DNA from: Nitrospirota bacterium
GTDB taxonomy: Bacteria > Nitrospinota_A > UBA7883
Length of the DNA: 36,820 nucleotides
Assembly (NCBI GenBank): GCA_024275315.1
Contig: JAJRZK010000008.1
Span: 1-36,820, forward strand
Direction: 5' to 3'
Position 1 is the first letter of the stretch, and every line of letters begins with the position of its first letter. Position numbers and translations under genes: made by a program. Below are positions 1 to 8,438 of the stretch, piece after piece. The notes below the pieces were generated by a model. It worked only from the letters and a program-made list of their open reading frames with translations, was not told where the DNA came from and searched no databases.

Positions 1-2
1 AG

Positions 3-341
3 GGAGAGCTTGAAGAATTCGCAAAACATTGGGACGGCAAGTATCCGAGCATCAGCAAGTCGTGGCGCAAGAATTGGCCCAACCTTATAACCCTGTTCGA
101 TTATCCCGATGAGATCAGGCGGGTGATTTATACCACCAATGCCATCGAGTCATTGAACAGCGTTATTCGCAAGGCGACCAGGAATCGGAAAATATTTCCG
201 CACGATCAATCGGCGATGAAAGTTGTATACCTTGCCATCAACGCGGCGGCTAAAAAGTGGACTATGCCGATCAAAAACCGGAAACCTGCGTTGAATAGAT
301 TTATGATTGAGTTCGCTGACAGAATGCCGGAAAAAATGTAA
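3..341 (+). CDS. IS256-family transposase, C-terminal fragment
   Basis: The reading frame is open from base 3 to a TAA at 339-341. It encodes the C-terminal part of a mutator-type (IS256) DDE transposase, which acts on the ends of its own element. The diagnostic block is the segment YTTNAIESLNSVIRKATRNR followed by KIFPHDQSAMKVVYLAI, which lies around and just after the last catalytic acidic residue in this family. The tract before it (WDGKYPSISKSWRKNWPNLI) is also in frame, so the ATG at 123 is not the real start; the gene is cut by the window edge. No frameshift is visible in the part present. Confidence 0.9.
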   Translation, partial: GELEEFAKHWDGKYPSISKSWRKNWPNLITLFDYPDEIRRVIYTTNAIESLNSVIRKATRNRKIFPHDQSAMKVVYLAINAAAKKWTMPIKNRKPALNRFMIEFADRMPEKM

Positions 342-343
342 AC

Positions 344-374
344 GGGCACTTACACAAAATTATTTACAGGCTCC
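344..374 (+). repeat. probable right terminal inverted repeat of the IS256-type element
   Basis: The segment just after the transposase stop contains ACTTACACAAAATTATTTAC and then AGGCTC, like the conserved ends of IS256-family elements. The matching left end is not in the window, so the assignment rests on position and resemblance only. Confidence 0.55.
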
Positions 375-402
375 CTGAACGCCACAGGGTCGCTTTTAAG
401 AC

Positions 403-1821
403 TCATTTTTTCTGCATAACTTTTTCTATCGCGTTGGAGTAGTATCGCAATATATTCAGCTCCTCCGGTTTTGCGATGAACATCCCGTTTTGCTCGGTGA
501 CAATCCGGCGTAAAGTCAGCATGCGCAATCCAACCGTGACGGCGTATTCACGATCCTCGCGAGGAATATAAACCCTGGCTCCCGCGGTCTTGAGTTCCTC
601 TATCAGGTTTATTACAGCCGCTTTCAGCTCCAGGCCGCTCAGGCTCCTGTCTGCGTTTTCAAGCAGAACCGTCGAAACCAGCGACACCGGCAACACGGGA
701 ATAACGCGACCTATCGAACCCATCAGCTTTGCGCCCAAACGCTCCACCTCACGCCGGAACTCGTCCTCGCCGAGCCGGCGAAAATCGATCCCGTTATCGC
801 GGCAGTATTCTCTCATCGACACCGGCGCTCCGAAATTAACCCCAGCGTAACCAAGCCTGTACCACCTCCCGCACAGCATCAGGCGCAAGTTGCGCCACAA
901 AAAGGTGATGGTGGTGCGAATGACAAAAAACGCGCTCCTAGGTTTGGCGGGTTCGCTCGCAACCCTCCTGACCAGGCTCCTGTCCTCTATAACCCGGTCA
1001 TAGTTGACGCCCACGGGAATAAAAACCAGGTCCCGCCCTTTTTCCGGGTCGAAGGTGGATACCATGTACGCGATCAACCCCAGTTTCGGCTTGCGCAATT
1101 TCCCGTCGAGACTGAGCCCTCCCTCCGGAAAAATCGCCTGGACAACCCCTCCCTCCGTGGCCATCTGGATATACCTAGCCAGTACTTTACGATAAAGACT
1201 GTCGCCGGACCCGCGCCGTATAAAGTAGGCGCCCAACGATTTTATGAGAGTCTGCAACGGCCATATCCGCGCCCACTCGCCCACGGCATAGCTCAGCGCG
1301 GACCTTGTCGCGGCCAGGTAAGCGACAATGACATAGTCCATGTTGCTCCTGTGGTTCATGACAAACACAACGCTTGATTCGGGGTCTATCTGGGACAACC
1401 TCTCATCATCGCCATGGCCGAGCCTGACGCGGTAGAGGGAGCGGACGATTCTCCTGGCCAACGAGTAGGCTATACGAAAATATGCGTAGGCGTTAAATGA
1501 CGGAGTTATCTCATGCGCGTAAAGCTTCACCTTCGACATGGTCTCTTCACGGCTGAGCGAGTTTTCCCGGGCGTATGTTTCCGCCGCGGCCATAACTTCC
1601 GGATCGTAGATCAGCCGATCGATAAGCGCCTGGCGCCTGGTAAGTTTGAACGGATTTATCCTGATCTGCAACTTCGTGTTCAGCTCGTCGATTACACGGT
1701 TGATCCTGCGGCGCATGAACCATCGCACACCCGGTATCAGCAGAGAGCCAAACACCGCCCAGCAAGCCAGGACGACCAGCAAAACGAAAACCCATAGAGG
1801 CGCCGTGATTTCGCTGTTCAT
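403..1821 (-). CDS. PlsB-like membrane-anchored glycerophospholipid acyltransferase
   Basis: This 472-residue protein should transfer an acyl group to glycerol-3-phosphate or a related phospholipid precursor at the inner membrane. A transmembrane segment at about residues 9-30 anchors it. The acyltransferase block I is NHRSNMDY with the HX4D motif at 157-162. GAYFIRR follows near 197-203, then FPEGGLS at 231-237 and IPVGVNYDRVIED near 268-280. These resemble PlsB/GPAT motifs I-IV more than PlsC, although the protein is much shorter than E. coli PlsB (about 807 residues). It is the last gene of the fad operon, 18 bp after the MBL hydrolase. That suggests it esterifies scavenged fatty acids, but substrate order (sn-1 or sn-2) cannot be read from sequence. 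Confidence 0.8.
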   Translation of the reverse strand: MNSEITAPLWVFVLLVVLACWAVFGSLLIPGVRWFMRRRINRVIDELNTKLQIRINPFKLTRRQALIDRLIYDPEVMAAAETYARENSLSREETMSKVKLYAHEITPSFNAYAYFRIAYSLARRIVRSLYRVRLGHGDDERLSQIDPESSVVFVMNHRSNMDYVIVAYLAATRSALSYAVGEWARIWPLQTLIKSLGAYFIRRGSGDSLYRKVLARYIQMATEGGVVQAIFPEGGLSLDGKLRKPKLGLIAYMVSTFDPEKGRDLVFIPVGVNYDRVIEDRSLVRRVASEPAKPRSAFFVIRTTITFLWRNLRLMLCGRWYRLGYAGVNFGAPVSMREYCRDNGIDFRRLGEDEFRREVERLGAKLMGSIGRVIPVLPVSLVSTVLLENADRSLSGLELKAAVINLIEELKTAGARVYIPREDREYAVTVGLRMLTLRRIVTEQNGMFIAKPEELNILRYYSNAIEKVMQKK

Positions 1822-1839
1822 CGACTGGTGTCCATCGCG

Positions 1840-2838
1840 CTACAGGGATATCGTTCCCAACGGCTCCACCAGCGGGTCGTGCAGACCTGTCGCCTTCAGG
1901 GAATCTGTCAGCAAATCGGGGTTGTCCAGAAAATCGTATATGAAAGCCGTCTCCGATGTTTTTATATACATCGTGAAGGGATCGTTGATATCCTGGTCTC
2001 CAAACAGAGTTATGACGGTTTCATACACACTCTTGCCCGCATCCCATAGGGGCCGCGTTGTTCGGGTCCTTTCTACCAATTTCGTTATGTAATAGACCAC
2101 TCTCTCGTCCACGTTGTCGACATAGTCCCTGTGGCTGGGAAGAAGCTTTCGCCACTCCATTCCCTTGAGCTTGACGATGGTGTCGCAATAGGCGGAATAG
2201 TTGCAAAATCTTTTACCGGGGATATCGTAATCAACATCGAGCAGAGGCGCCTGGAAAATATCGCGAAGCAAAGTGTCGCCGGTGATCGCCATATCTTCGA
2301 ACAAATAGACTATGTCGCTTTGCGAATGACCCGGGCACCGCAGATGGCTAATGCCAAGCCGCTTACAAAGCGTGGCGGATTTCTCCAGAATCAGATGCTC
2401 CGAAACCGGCGGCATAATCTCCTGAAACCATTTTATTATCCCGTCGGCGTAAACCAGGCCCTCTTCCGGCCATCCGAGCGCGCGAAAAATGTCCATCATC
2501 GACTCCACACGCTCCGGAGCGTGTTCGAACTTGAACGAGTCATATCTGGACATGATTACTTTCGCCCCGCTCTGATCCTGGATGAACTTCATCTGGCCGC
2601 AATGGTCCGGATGGGAATGGGTGATAAACAGATATTCGAGCCGGTCGAAATCGATGTGCGCGGCCAGGTATTTTTGCGCCGCTGGCGTGGGGGGGCCCGT
2701 GTCGAACATGATCATACCCCTGTCCGATTCGTATATGTATATATGAACCGGTCCCACGGGGTAGGGAGTGTCGAGGGTATGCTTTGTTATTCGAGCCGGG
2801 TTATCACGCAGGCTGTGATCCATGACAAGGTACCGCAA
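1840..2838 (-). CDS. MBL-fold metallo-hydrolase
   Basis: This is a metallo-beta-lactamase-fold hydrolase of about 332 residues, likely cytoplasmic since no signal peptide is seen. The metal ligands are visible: HSHPDH (H74, H76, D78, H79), H171 in CPGHSQSD, D188 in ITGDTLL and H236 in PSHRDY. This is the full glyoxalase II/MBL ligand set, so it should be active. The substrate is unknown; its place between fadE and an acyltransferase suggests an acyl thioester or lipid intermediate, but that is inference. The listed start is a TTG at 2838 without a good Shine-Dalgarno; an ATG five codons in (2823) is an equally likely start. Confidence 0.8.
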   Translation of the reverse strand: MRYLVMDHSLRDNPARITKHTLDTPYPVGPVHIYIYESDRGMIMFDTGPPTPAAQKYLAAHIDFDRLEYLFITHSHPDHCGQMKFIQDQSGAKVIMSRYDSFKFEHAPERVESMMDIFRALGWPEEGLVYADGIIKWFQEIMPPVSEHLILEKSATLCKRLGISHLRCPGHSQSDIVYLFEDMAITGDTLLRDIFQAPLLDVDYDIPGKRFCNYSAYCDTIVKLKGMEWRKLLPSHRDYVDNVDERVVYYITKLVERTRTTRPLWDAGKSVYETVITLFGDQDINDPFTMYIKTSETAFIYDFLDNPDLLTDSLKATGLHDPLVEPLGTISL

Positions 2839-2914
2839 CAGAAGTGGATATTTGGCGAGTCGGCTTTCATGAACATCGCCCGGAATTTATATTCGGCGCA
2901 GAGCCGCCCACCTG

Positions 2915-4696
2915 TCAGAAAATATATTTTTCATTTTCCAGCGCGGCGTCGGCCAACTCTCGTTTCGCATCCAAAAGACCTTCAGCGTCATATTTCGTGA
3001 ACCGGCGGATTCCGCTCAATATCATCTTCAGCGTATCCCCGCTCTCGACGTAAAACGCCCCTTTCCTCGCGGCGGTCGCCAGGTTCTCCACCGACCGGAA
3101 CGTGAAAACCTTGACGGCGGACTCTATCAGCTTTTTCTTGTTGTCATTGGCGTTCGCGCAGGTCTTCTCTGCTCGCAATATCACGCTTTCACAGGCGAAT
3201 ACCTGTATGGCGATATCCGCCGCCGCCATGAGAATTTCCTGTTCATCGGCGAGTTTTAGCTGATATTTTTGAGATGCGGCGCCGGCGAGCACAAGAAACA
3301 CCGTCTTGAGCCCTTTGAGCAACGCCTTTTCCTTTGCAAAAGGGGTGTCGTCGCCTGTATCTTCAAGAGAAGGAGTCATCAGCGCGTCGAAAGCTTTCAT
3401 CGCCTCTTTCTGAAGGGGCAGTTCCCCTTTCATGGATCGGCGCAGGATCATCCCCGGTATCAGCATACGGTTTATCTCGTTTGTGCCTTCCCATATCCTG
3501 TTGATCCTCTCGTCCCTGTAATGCCGCTCGGCGGCGTATCCGGCCACGAACCCGTAGCCACCATGGATCTGCACCACCATGTCCACACATCCAGCCAGTA
3601 TCTCCGTGCAGAACACCTTGGCGATAGCACATTCGGCGGCGTATTCCTCCACGCATTTCTGGTATTGAACGTAATATCCGTCGATACCCTTTTCCAGTTT
3701 CCCGATCCGGGCGTCGAGCATCCCCGCCAGACGGTATATGACAGACTCCGAAGCGTAGATATCCGCCGCCATATCGGCTATCTTCTCCTTTATCGCGCCG
3801 AAAGAGCCTATGGTCTTGCCGAACTGCTTTCGCATATTGGCGTACTGGACACCCTCCACAAAGGAGGCTTTCGACCCTCCAGTTATAGAGGCGCCAAGCT
3901 TCAGCCTGCCCATGTTGAGAATGTTAAAGGCTATTTTGTGCCCCTTGCCGACCTCGCCGAGCACGTTGCCCACAGGGACTTTTGCGTTTTCCAGGATAAC
4001 CTGCCGCGTAGACGAGCCTTTGATGCCCATCTTTTTTTCCTCCGCCCCCAGAGAGACACCTTCAAAATCCCTCTCGACCAGAAACCCGGTGAACAGCTTC
4101 TTGTCGACCTTGGCGAAAACGGTGTACAAGTTGGCGAATCCGGCGTTGGTTATGAACTGTTTCGTCCCGTTCAGGATATAATGCTTTCCATCATCAGACA
4201 GAACCGCGGACGTTTTCGCGGCCAGAGCGTCACTGCCGGAGTCGGGCTCGGTCAGGGCGTAGGAGGCTATCCATTCGCCGGAGATTATTTTTTCCAGGTA
4301 TTTCGCCTTTTGCTCTTTCGTGCCGTAATAAATCAGCGGCAGGGTGCCTATCCCGTTGTGGGCCGCGTAAACCACGTTGAACGATCCGGCGGGGGTCATC
4401 CTCTCGGCTACGATGAGGCTGGTCACCTTGTCGAGCTCCAGTCCGCCATCCTCCTCGGACGCGTCGATCATCAACAAGCCAAGCTCTCCGGCCTTGGCCA
4501 TGTATTCCTTCACCAGGTCGGTGTCCATTTCCTCGAGCTTGTCGATTTGCGGGATCAATTCGCCTTTGACGAACTGTTCCGTGGTCTCGGCTATCTGTTT
4601 ATGCTCGTCGGTAAAATCTTCCGGTGTGAAAACATCGCCGCTCTCAACATCGGCGATGAGAAATTCGCCGCCTTTCAACAAATTGTTTTCGTCCAA
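2915..4696 (-). CDS. fadE: acyl-CoA dehydrogenase (FadE-type)
   Basis: This is an FAD-dependent acyl-CoA dehydrogenase of 593 residues that makes trans-2-enoyl-CoA, the first oxidative step of beta-oxidation. Visible features are YALTEPDSGSDA (FAD/substrate-binding loop), the middle beta domain, and RDERINRIWEGTNEINRMLI, where the Glu of WEGT occupies the catalytic base position of this family. A C-terminal extension of about 150 residues matches the long FadE subgroup (Bacillus FadE/YusJ is about 594 residues). The start is a TTG at 4696: an ATG at 4702 is followed directly by TAA, while AGAGGTGAT sits correctly spaced ahead of the TTG. It follows fadA by 38 bp. Electron-transfer flavoprotein genes are not in the window. 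Confidence 0.93.
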   Translation of the reverse strand: MDENNLLKGGEFLIADVESGDVFTPEDFTDEHKQIAETTEQFVKGELIPQIDKLEEMDTDLVKEYMAKAGELGLLMIDASEEDGGLELDKVTSLIVAERMTPAGSFNVVYAAHNGIGTLPLIYYGTKEQKAKYLEKIISGEWIASYALTEPDSGSDALAAKTSAVLSDDGKHYILNGTKQFITNAGFANLYTVFAKVDKKLFTGFLVERDFEGVSLGAEEKKMGIKGSSTRQVILENAKVPVGNVLGEVGKGHKIAFNILNMGRLKLGASITGGSKASFVEGVQYANMRKQFGKTIGSFGAIKEKIADMAADIYASESVIYRLAGMLDARIGKLEKGIDGYYVQYQKCVEEYAAECAIAKVFCTEILAGCVDMVVQIHGGYGFVAGYAAERHYRDERINRIWEGTNEINRMLIPGMILRRSMKGELPLQKEAMKAFDALMTPSLEDTGDDTPFAKEKALLKGLKTVFLVLAGAASQKYQLKLADEQEILMAAADIAIQVFACESVILRAEKTCANANDNKKKLIESAVKVFTFRSVENLATAARKGAFYVESGDTLKMILSGIRRFTKYDAEGLLDAKRELADAALENEKYIF

Positions 4697-4734
4697 TTAC
4701 ATCACCTCTTTAGCTTTTTGTTGTAAAAGCCGGG

Positions 4735-5907
4735 TCACATTATTTCAAAAACACCGGCGGCTCCCATGCCGCCACCCACACACATGGTGACCATTCCGTA
4801 TTTTACTTTTCTCTTACGGGCCTCCGATATGAGCGTCGCCGTCAGTTTTGCGCCGGTGCATCCCAATGGATGGCCCAGCGCGATGGCTCCGCCGTTGACG
4901 TTGAGAATATCCGTGTTTATCCCCAGCTTCCCCACCACAGCCAGCGACTGCGCCGCGAAAGCCTCGTTAAGCTCGATAAGTCCGATATCTTCCAGACCAA
5001 GGCCGGCCACGCCAAGCGCCGCTGGCACAGCCTCCACGGGACCGATTCCCATTATTTCCGGCCGAACACCCCTGGCGGCGAAAGCCACGAACCGCGCGAC
5101 CGGTTCTTTGCCTGTTTTCTTGAGAAAATCTTCGGATACGACGACACCAGCGGCGGCGCCGTCTGTGATCTGGGATGAATTGCCGGCGGTGACGCTTCCG
5201 TTTATCCTGAAAACCGTCCTTAGTTTCGCCAACGCCTCCACGGTCGTATCGGGCCGGACACCATCATCGATATCCACGATTTCCTTTTTCTTTTTCACCT
5301 TGCCATCAACGATCACAGAAGTTTCGGTTTTGACGGGAATAATCTCGTCTGCAAACCTCCCCTCCTTAATGGCTCCGGCGGCTTTCATGTGGCTGTTGAA
5401 GGCGAACTCGTCCTGGGCCTGCCGGCTGATCCCGTACTTGTCGGCCACCAGTTCCGCCGTTATGCCCATCGACGCGAACGACTCGGGATAATTTTCCATA
5501 AGACCGGGGTTCGCGCTGAACCGGGCGCCTCCCATGGGCACCATCGACATGGACTCGACTCCGCCCGCGATCACGCAGTCGGCAAACCCGGCCATGACCT
5601 GTTGGGCCGCGATGGCGTATGACTGGAGGCCGGAGGCGCAGAATCTGTTCACGGTCTGCCCAGGTATCTGGTGCGGCAATCCCGCTTTCAAACAGGCCAC
5701 CCGGGCCACGTTCATCCCCTGCTCCCCTTCCGGAAACGCACACCCGAGAATTATGTCTTCAACTTGCAGGGGATCTATCCCGGTGCGGTCCACCACGGCT
5801 TTTATGGCCGTCGCCGCCAGATCGTCCGGGCGAGTGTTGCGGAACTTTCCCCTGTTCGCCTTGCATCCGGGTGTTCTGTACGCCGCCAATATATATGCGC
5901 TTCTCAT
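4735..5907 (-). CDS. fadA: acetyl-CoA acyltransferase (3-ketoacyl-CoA thiolase)
   Basis: This 390-residue thiolase cleaves 3-ketoacyl-CoA to acetyl-CoA and a shortened acyl-CoA. All three signatures are visible: NRFCASGLQSYAIAAQQVMAG with the acyl-accepting Cys, NGGAIALGHPLGCTGA with the catalytic His, and MCVGGGMGAAGVFE with the second Cys near the C terminus. The chosen start (MRSAYILAAYRTP) has AGGAA about 9 nt upstream and lies 4 bp after the fadN C-terminal frame stop; the longer open frame to 5961 would overlap that gene. It is the second enzyme unit in a fadN-fadA-fadE order, as in the Bacillus subtilis fadNAE operon. Confidence 0.94.
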   Translation of the reverse strand: MRSAYILAAYRTPGCKANRGKFRNTRPDDLAATAIKAVVDRTGIDPLQVEDIILGCAFPEGEQGMNVARVACLKAGLPHQIPGQTVNRFCASGLQSYAIAAQQVMAGFADCVIAGGVESMSMVPMGGARFSANPGLMENYPESFASMGITAELVADKYGISRQAQDEFAFNSHMKAAGAIKEGRFADEIIPVKTETSVIVDGKVKKKKEIVDIDDGVRPDTTVEALAKLRTVFRINGSVTAGNSSQITDGAAAGVVVSEDFLKKTGKEPVARFVAFAARGVRPEIMGIGPVEAVPAALGVAGLGLEDIGLIELNEAFAAQSLAVVGKLGINTDILNVNGGAIALGHPLGCTGAKLTATLISEARKRKVKYGMVTMCVGGGMGAAGVFEIM

Positions 5908-5911
5908 GTCG

Positions 5912-6844
5912 CTAGTTCCTGAGGGGTTTGCCTTTTTTGAGCATGTGCTGGACACGCTCAAGGGTCTTGCGGTTTCCGCACAGTTTCAAAAACGCCTCTC
6001 GCTCGAGCTCGAGCAGGTATTCCTCCGATATCAGGGTTCCAGCGGCCACGTCACCCCCTGTGATCGCATGCGCTATCGCGTTTCCGATCACCTCCTCGTA
6101 TTCGGTGGCGAACCCTCCCATACGCATGTTCCAGAGCTGGCTTTTGATACTGGCCGCAACGCTCCTGCCGGGGGCCTTGATGTTCTGCGCCGGTCTTGAA
6201 GGACGATACGACCGGGCCATGGAGATAACCTTGGTTTTCGCGTCCGCTATCAGGCGGGCCCTGTCCATGGTGACGCTGTCCCCCCGCCTCATGTATCCCA
6301 TCTCATACAGATCCGCCGCGGATGTGGATACTTTGGCCATGCCGATGTTTTGAAAATATTTAAATATGTACGGCGCAACGTCTGTCGAATACTTGTCCGC
6401 CATGGCGATCGATCGCATGGCCATCTCTTTTGTGCCGCCGCCTGCGGGAAGCAGTCCAACGCCTACTTCCACAAGACCCATGTAAACCTCCGCATGGGCG
6501 TTTATCGCGTCCGAAGACAAGGCGAACTCGCATCCGCCTCCCAAGGTCAGGTTGAACGGGGCGCTGACCACCGGGATTCTGGAGTATTTAAGCGTCATCG
6601 TCGCCCTCTGGAACGCGCGGATCATTATGTTGATATCGTCATACTCACCCTCCGCCATGGCAACCGCAAGCAACATCAGGTTCGCCCCGGCGGAAAAAAG
6701 AGCCCCTTCGTTGCCTATTACAAGCCCGATCCCCTCCTCCTCGGCCCGCTTTACGGCTCTGGGCGTCATATCCAGAATGTCTCCGCCTATGGTGTTCATC
6801 TTGGAATGAAACTCCAGGCAGAACACGCCGTCGCCTATATCCAC
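5912..6844 (-). CDS. fadN: enoyl-CoA hydratase domain of FadN (C-terminal part, separated by an apparent frameshift)
   Basis: This 310-codon frame encodes the crotonase (enoyl-CoA hydratase) half of a FadN-type bifunctional enzyme, which hydrates trans-2-enoyl-CoA. Visible parts are the oxyanion-hole segment LFSAGANL (about 49-56), and E106 in GGGCEF and E126 in LVEVGVGLLPAGGG at the two catalytic Glu positions. The only nearby start is a GTG inside a conserved block (DIGDGVFCLEFHSKMN), with no Shine-Dalgarno and an overlap with the upstream stop. That is not how an independent gene would begin. Restoring one A in the run at 6861-6866 joins it in frame to the upstream dehydrogenase (487 + 310 codons, close to the roughly 790 residues of FadN). 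Confidence 0.88.
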   Translation of the reverse strand: MDIGDGVFCLEFHSKMNTIGGDILDMTPRAVKRAEEEGIGLVIGNEGALFSAGANLMLLAVAMAEGEYDDINIMIRAFQRATMTLKYSRIPVVSAPFNLTLGGGCEFALSSDAINAHAEVYMGLVEVGVGLLPAGGGTKEMAMRSIAMADKYSTDVAPYIFKYFQNIGMAKVSTSAADLYEMGYMRRGDSVTMDRARLIADAKTKVISMARSYRPSRPAQNIKAPGRSVAASIKSQLWNMRMGGFATEYEEVIGNAIAHAITGGDVAAGTLISEEYLLELEREAFLKLCGNRKTLERVQHMLKKGKPLRN

Positions 6845-8298
6845 AACAGAGCAACCGGTGTTTTTTCCGCCACTCCGCCGGATCTTTTTATTATCTCCAG
6901 GCCGACCTGGCCCTGCGGCGCACGAACGTCTTTGTATCCCCCTTCCACGACATCGTAGTAATATTTTTTCCCGTTTTCGATCTTGTAAAACGTTTCCACG
7001 TTCCGCAGAAATTCCGGGATTTTAACCCCGTCCTCTGTGGCGCGTTTTACAAAATAGGGGACGCCGAGCGCGTCTAACATCTCAAAAGGGCCGATCTCCC
7101 AGTTGTAGCCCCATTTCATCGCGTTATCGATGTTGACCACGTCGTCGGCGATTTCAGGGATGCGGCGGGCCGTGTATATCAGCGTGTCACGAATATTTTT
7201 CCACGCGAACACCCCCGCCTTGTCATCAGACGTGATAACAGCGCGAAGACGCGCCTGCGGGTCGTCCACCATTTTCGCCCCCTGTATCGAAGCGAATTTC
7301 GGTTTTTCGGACGGCTTATACTCGCCGGTGTTGTAATCGTAATAGCTGATGACGGATTTGCCGTCCACCTTCTCCTTGCGGTAAAACCCCTTGCCGGTTT
7401 TCTCACCCAGCAAACCCTCTTTCACCATTTTTTTTATAATATCCGGAACCTTGAATATCTCCCGTTCCTCGTCGTCGACAAGCGTGTTGTACGAGTTTTC
7501 GCAAACCATAGCTATCGTATCCACCCCCACCAGGTCGGACGTGCGAAACGCGGCGCTTTTGGGCCTGGCGGTGGCCACTCCCGCTATAGTGTCCACCTGC
7601 TCGACAGTAAGGCCCATATCGAGCATGTGCCGTATACAGTTGGAAATCGAATACACACCGATACGGTTGGCGATAAAATTGGGGGTGTCCTTGGCGTACA
7701 CAATACCCTTGCCAACACGTTCGCTCAGAAAACCGGACATAAACTCCACCGTCGCCGGGTCGGTCTGGTCACACGGGACTATTTCGAGCAGACGCATGTA
7801 TCTGGGAGGGTTGAAAAAATGCGTCGCCAGGAACTTTCTGCGGACATCGTCCGGCAACGCTTTGACCATTTCGTTCACCGACAAGCCGCTGGTGTTGCTG
7901 GAAATGACCGCCCCCTCCTTCAGGTTCGGCGCGACCTTTTCTGCAAGAAGCTTTTTCTTTATATCGATATTTTCAACGACGACTTCCAGCACCCAGTCGC
8001 AATCCCCGATCTTCGCCATGTCGTCGTCGAAATTGCCGGTTTCCACAAGGGTGGAATAGTCCGCAAGATAAAAAGCGGCCGGTTTTGATTTGATGGCGTC
8101 CCGCAACCCCTTTGCGGCGTAACGATTGCGCACCACGGTGTCGCTTAATGCAAGCCCCCGGTTGCTCTCATCCTCTGTGAGCGTGTCCGGAACAATGTCG
8201 AGCAATATAACTTTCAGCCCCGCGTTCGCCAGATGCGCGGCTATGGAGGCCCCCATCACCCCCGCTCCCAAAACTGCGACTTTGTCGATGCGGTTCAT
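6835..8298 (-). CDS. fadN: 3-hydroxyacyl-CoA dehydrogenase domain of FadN (N-terminal part)
   Basis: This frame encodes the NAD-dependent dehydrogenase half of FadN, oxidising 3-hydroxyacyl-CoA to 3-ketoacyl-CoA. The dinucleotide-binding motif VLGAGVMGASIAAHLANAG begins at residue 9. SSNTSGL is near 133-139, with catalytic H160 in ATHFFNPPR and E172. Two C-terminal dehydrogenase domains follow. The last 10 residues (TPVALLWI) do not look like the family; the minus-one frame reads on as NTGCSVVDIGDG, which does. Translation starts at ATG 8298 as the first gene of the fad operon. As sequenced the protein stops before the hydratase domain. Whether this is a real mutation or a base-call error cannot be told here. 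Confidence 0.92.
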   Translation of the reverse strand: MNRIDKVAVLGAGVMGASIAAHLANAGLKVILLDIVPDTLTEDESNRGLALSDTVVRNRYAAKGLRDAIKSKPAAFYLADYSTLVETGNFDDDMAKIGDCDWVLEVVVENIDIKKKLLAEKVAPNLKEGAVISSNTSGLSVNEMVKALPDDVRRKFLATHFFNPPRYMRLLEIVPCDQTDPATVEFMSGFLSERVGKGIVYAKDTPNFIANRIGVYSISNCIRHMLDMGLTVEQVDTIAGVATARPKSAAFRTSDLVGVDTIAMVCENSYNTLVDDEEREIFKVPDIIKKMVKEGLLGEKTGKGFYRKEKVDGKSVISYYDYNTGEYKPSEKPKFASIQGAKMVDDPQARLRAVITSDDKAGVFAWKNIRDTLIYTARRIPEIADDVVNIDNAMKWGYNWEIGPFEMLDALGVPYFVKRATEDGVKIPEFLRNVETFYKIENGKKYYYDVVEGGYKDVRAPQGQVGLEIIKRSGGVAEKTPVALLWI

Positions 8299-8358
8299 AA
8301 TATTCTTTAAACCAGTTTAATTACGGCGAGGGTCATTGCAAATTTACCCGCTATTTTC

Positions 8359-8378
8359 CGCTAATCTATATATTAGCG
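8359..8378. promoter_or_regulatory. 20-bp palindromic operator candidate upstream of the fad operon
   Basis: The sequence CGCTAATCTATATATTAGCG has two perfect 7-base arms (CGCTAAT/ATTAGCG) around a 6-base A/T centre, about 60-80 bp before the fadN ATG. Its position and form suit a dimeric repressor such as a TetR-family fatty-acid regulator (compare FadR control of Bacillus fad genes). The sequence does not match a known operator I recognise, and no regulator gene is adjacent. A smaller palindrome, ACTATAGT, lies at 8390-8397. Confidence 0.45.
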
Positions 8379-8438
8379 TATTTATTGGAACTATAGTCCG
8401 AAAAGAGCAAAAATAGTTGCGTCCCCTAAAAAATAATC

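Larger units (their letters stand above)
1..374 (+). mobile_element. 3' end of an IS256-family insertion sequence
   Basis: The C-terminal part of an IS256-type transposase is followed, a few bases after its stop, by the sequence CACTTACACAAAATTATTTA and then CAGGCTC. This resembles the terminal inverted repeat typical of IS256-family elements (about 344-374). The upstream part lies outside the window, so the left end, the target duplication and completeness cannot be judged. The next gene (plus-strand position 403) reads towards the element. Confidence 0.8.

Noticed and set aside
373-389. Hairpin CCCTG-N7-CAGGG after the acyltransferase gene as a terminator
   Set aside because: The stem is only 5 bp and no U-run follows on the minus strand; part of it may be IS end sequence.
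3269-4726. 485-codon plus-strand open frame antisense to fadE
   Set aside because: It is a shadow of the GC-rich fadE gene on the other strand; its protein resembles no family I recognise, and fadE has clear motifs across the region.
6861-6867. Programmed minus-one frameshift signal at the A-run in fadN
   Set aside because: The run is read GAA AAA ACA, which is not the A AAA AAC register of a classic tandem slippery site, and six A is short for transcriptional slippage. I found no clear downstream stem. A base loss is simpler, though not proven.
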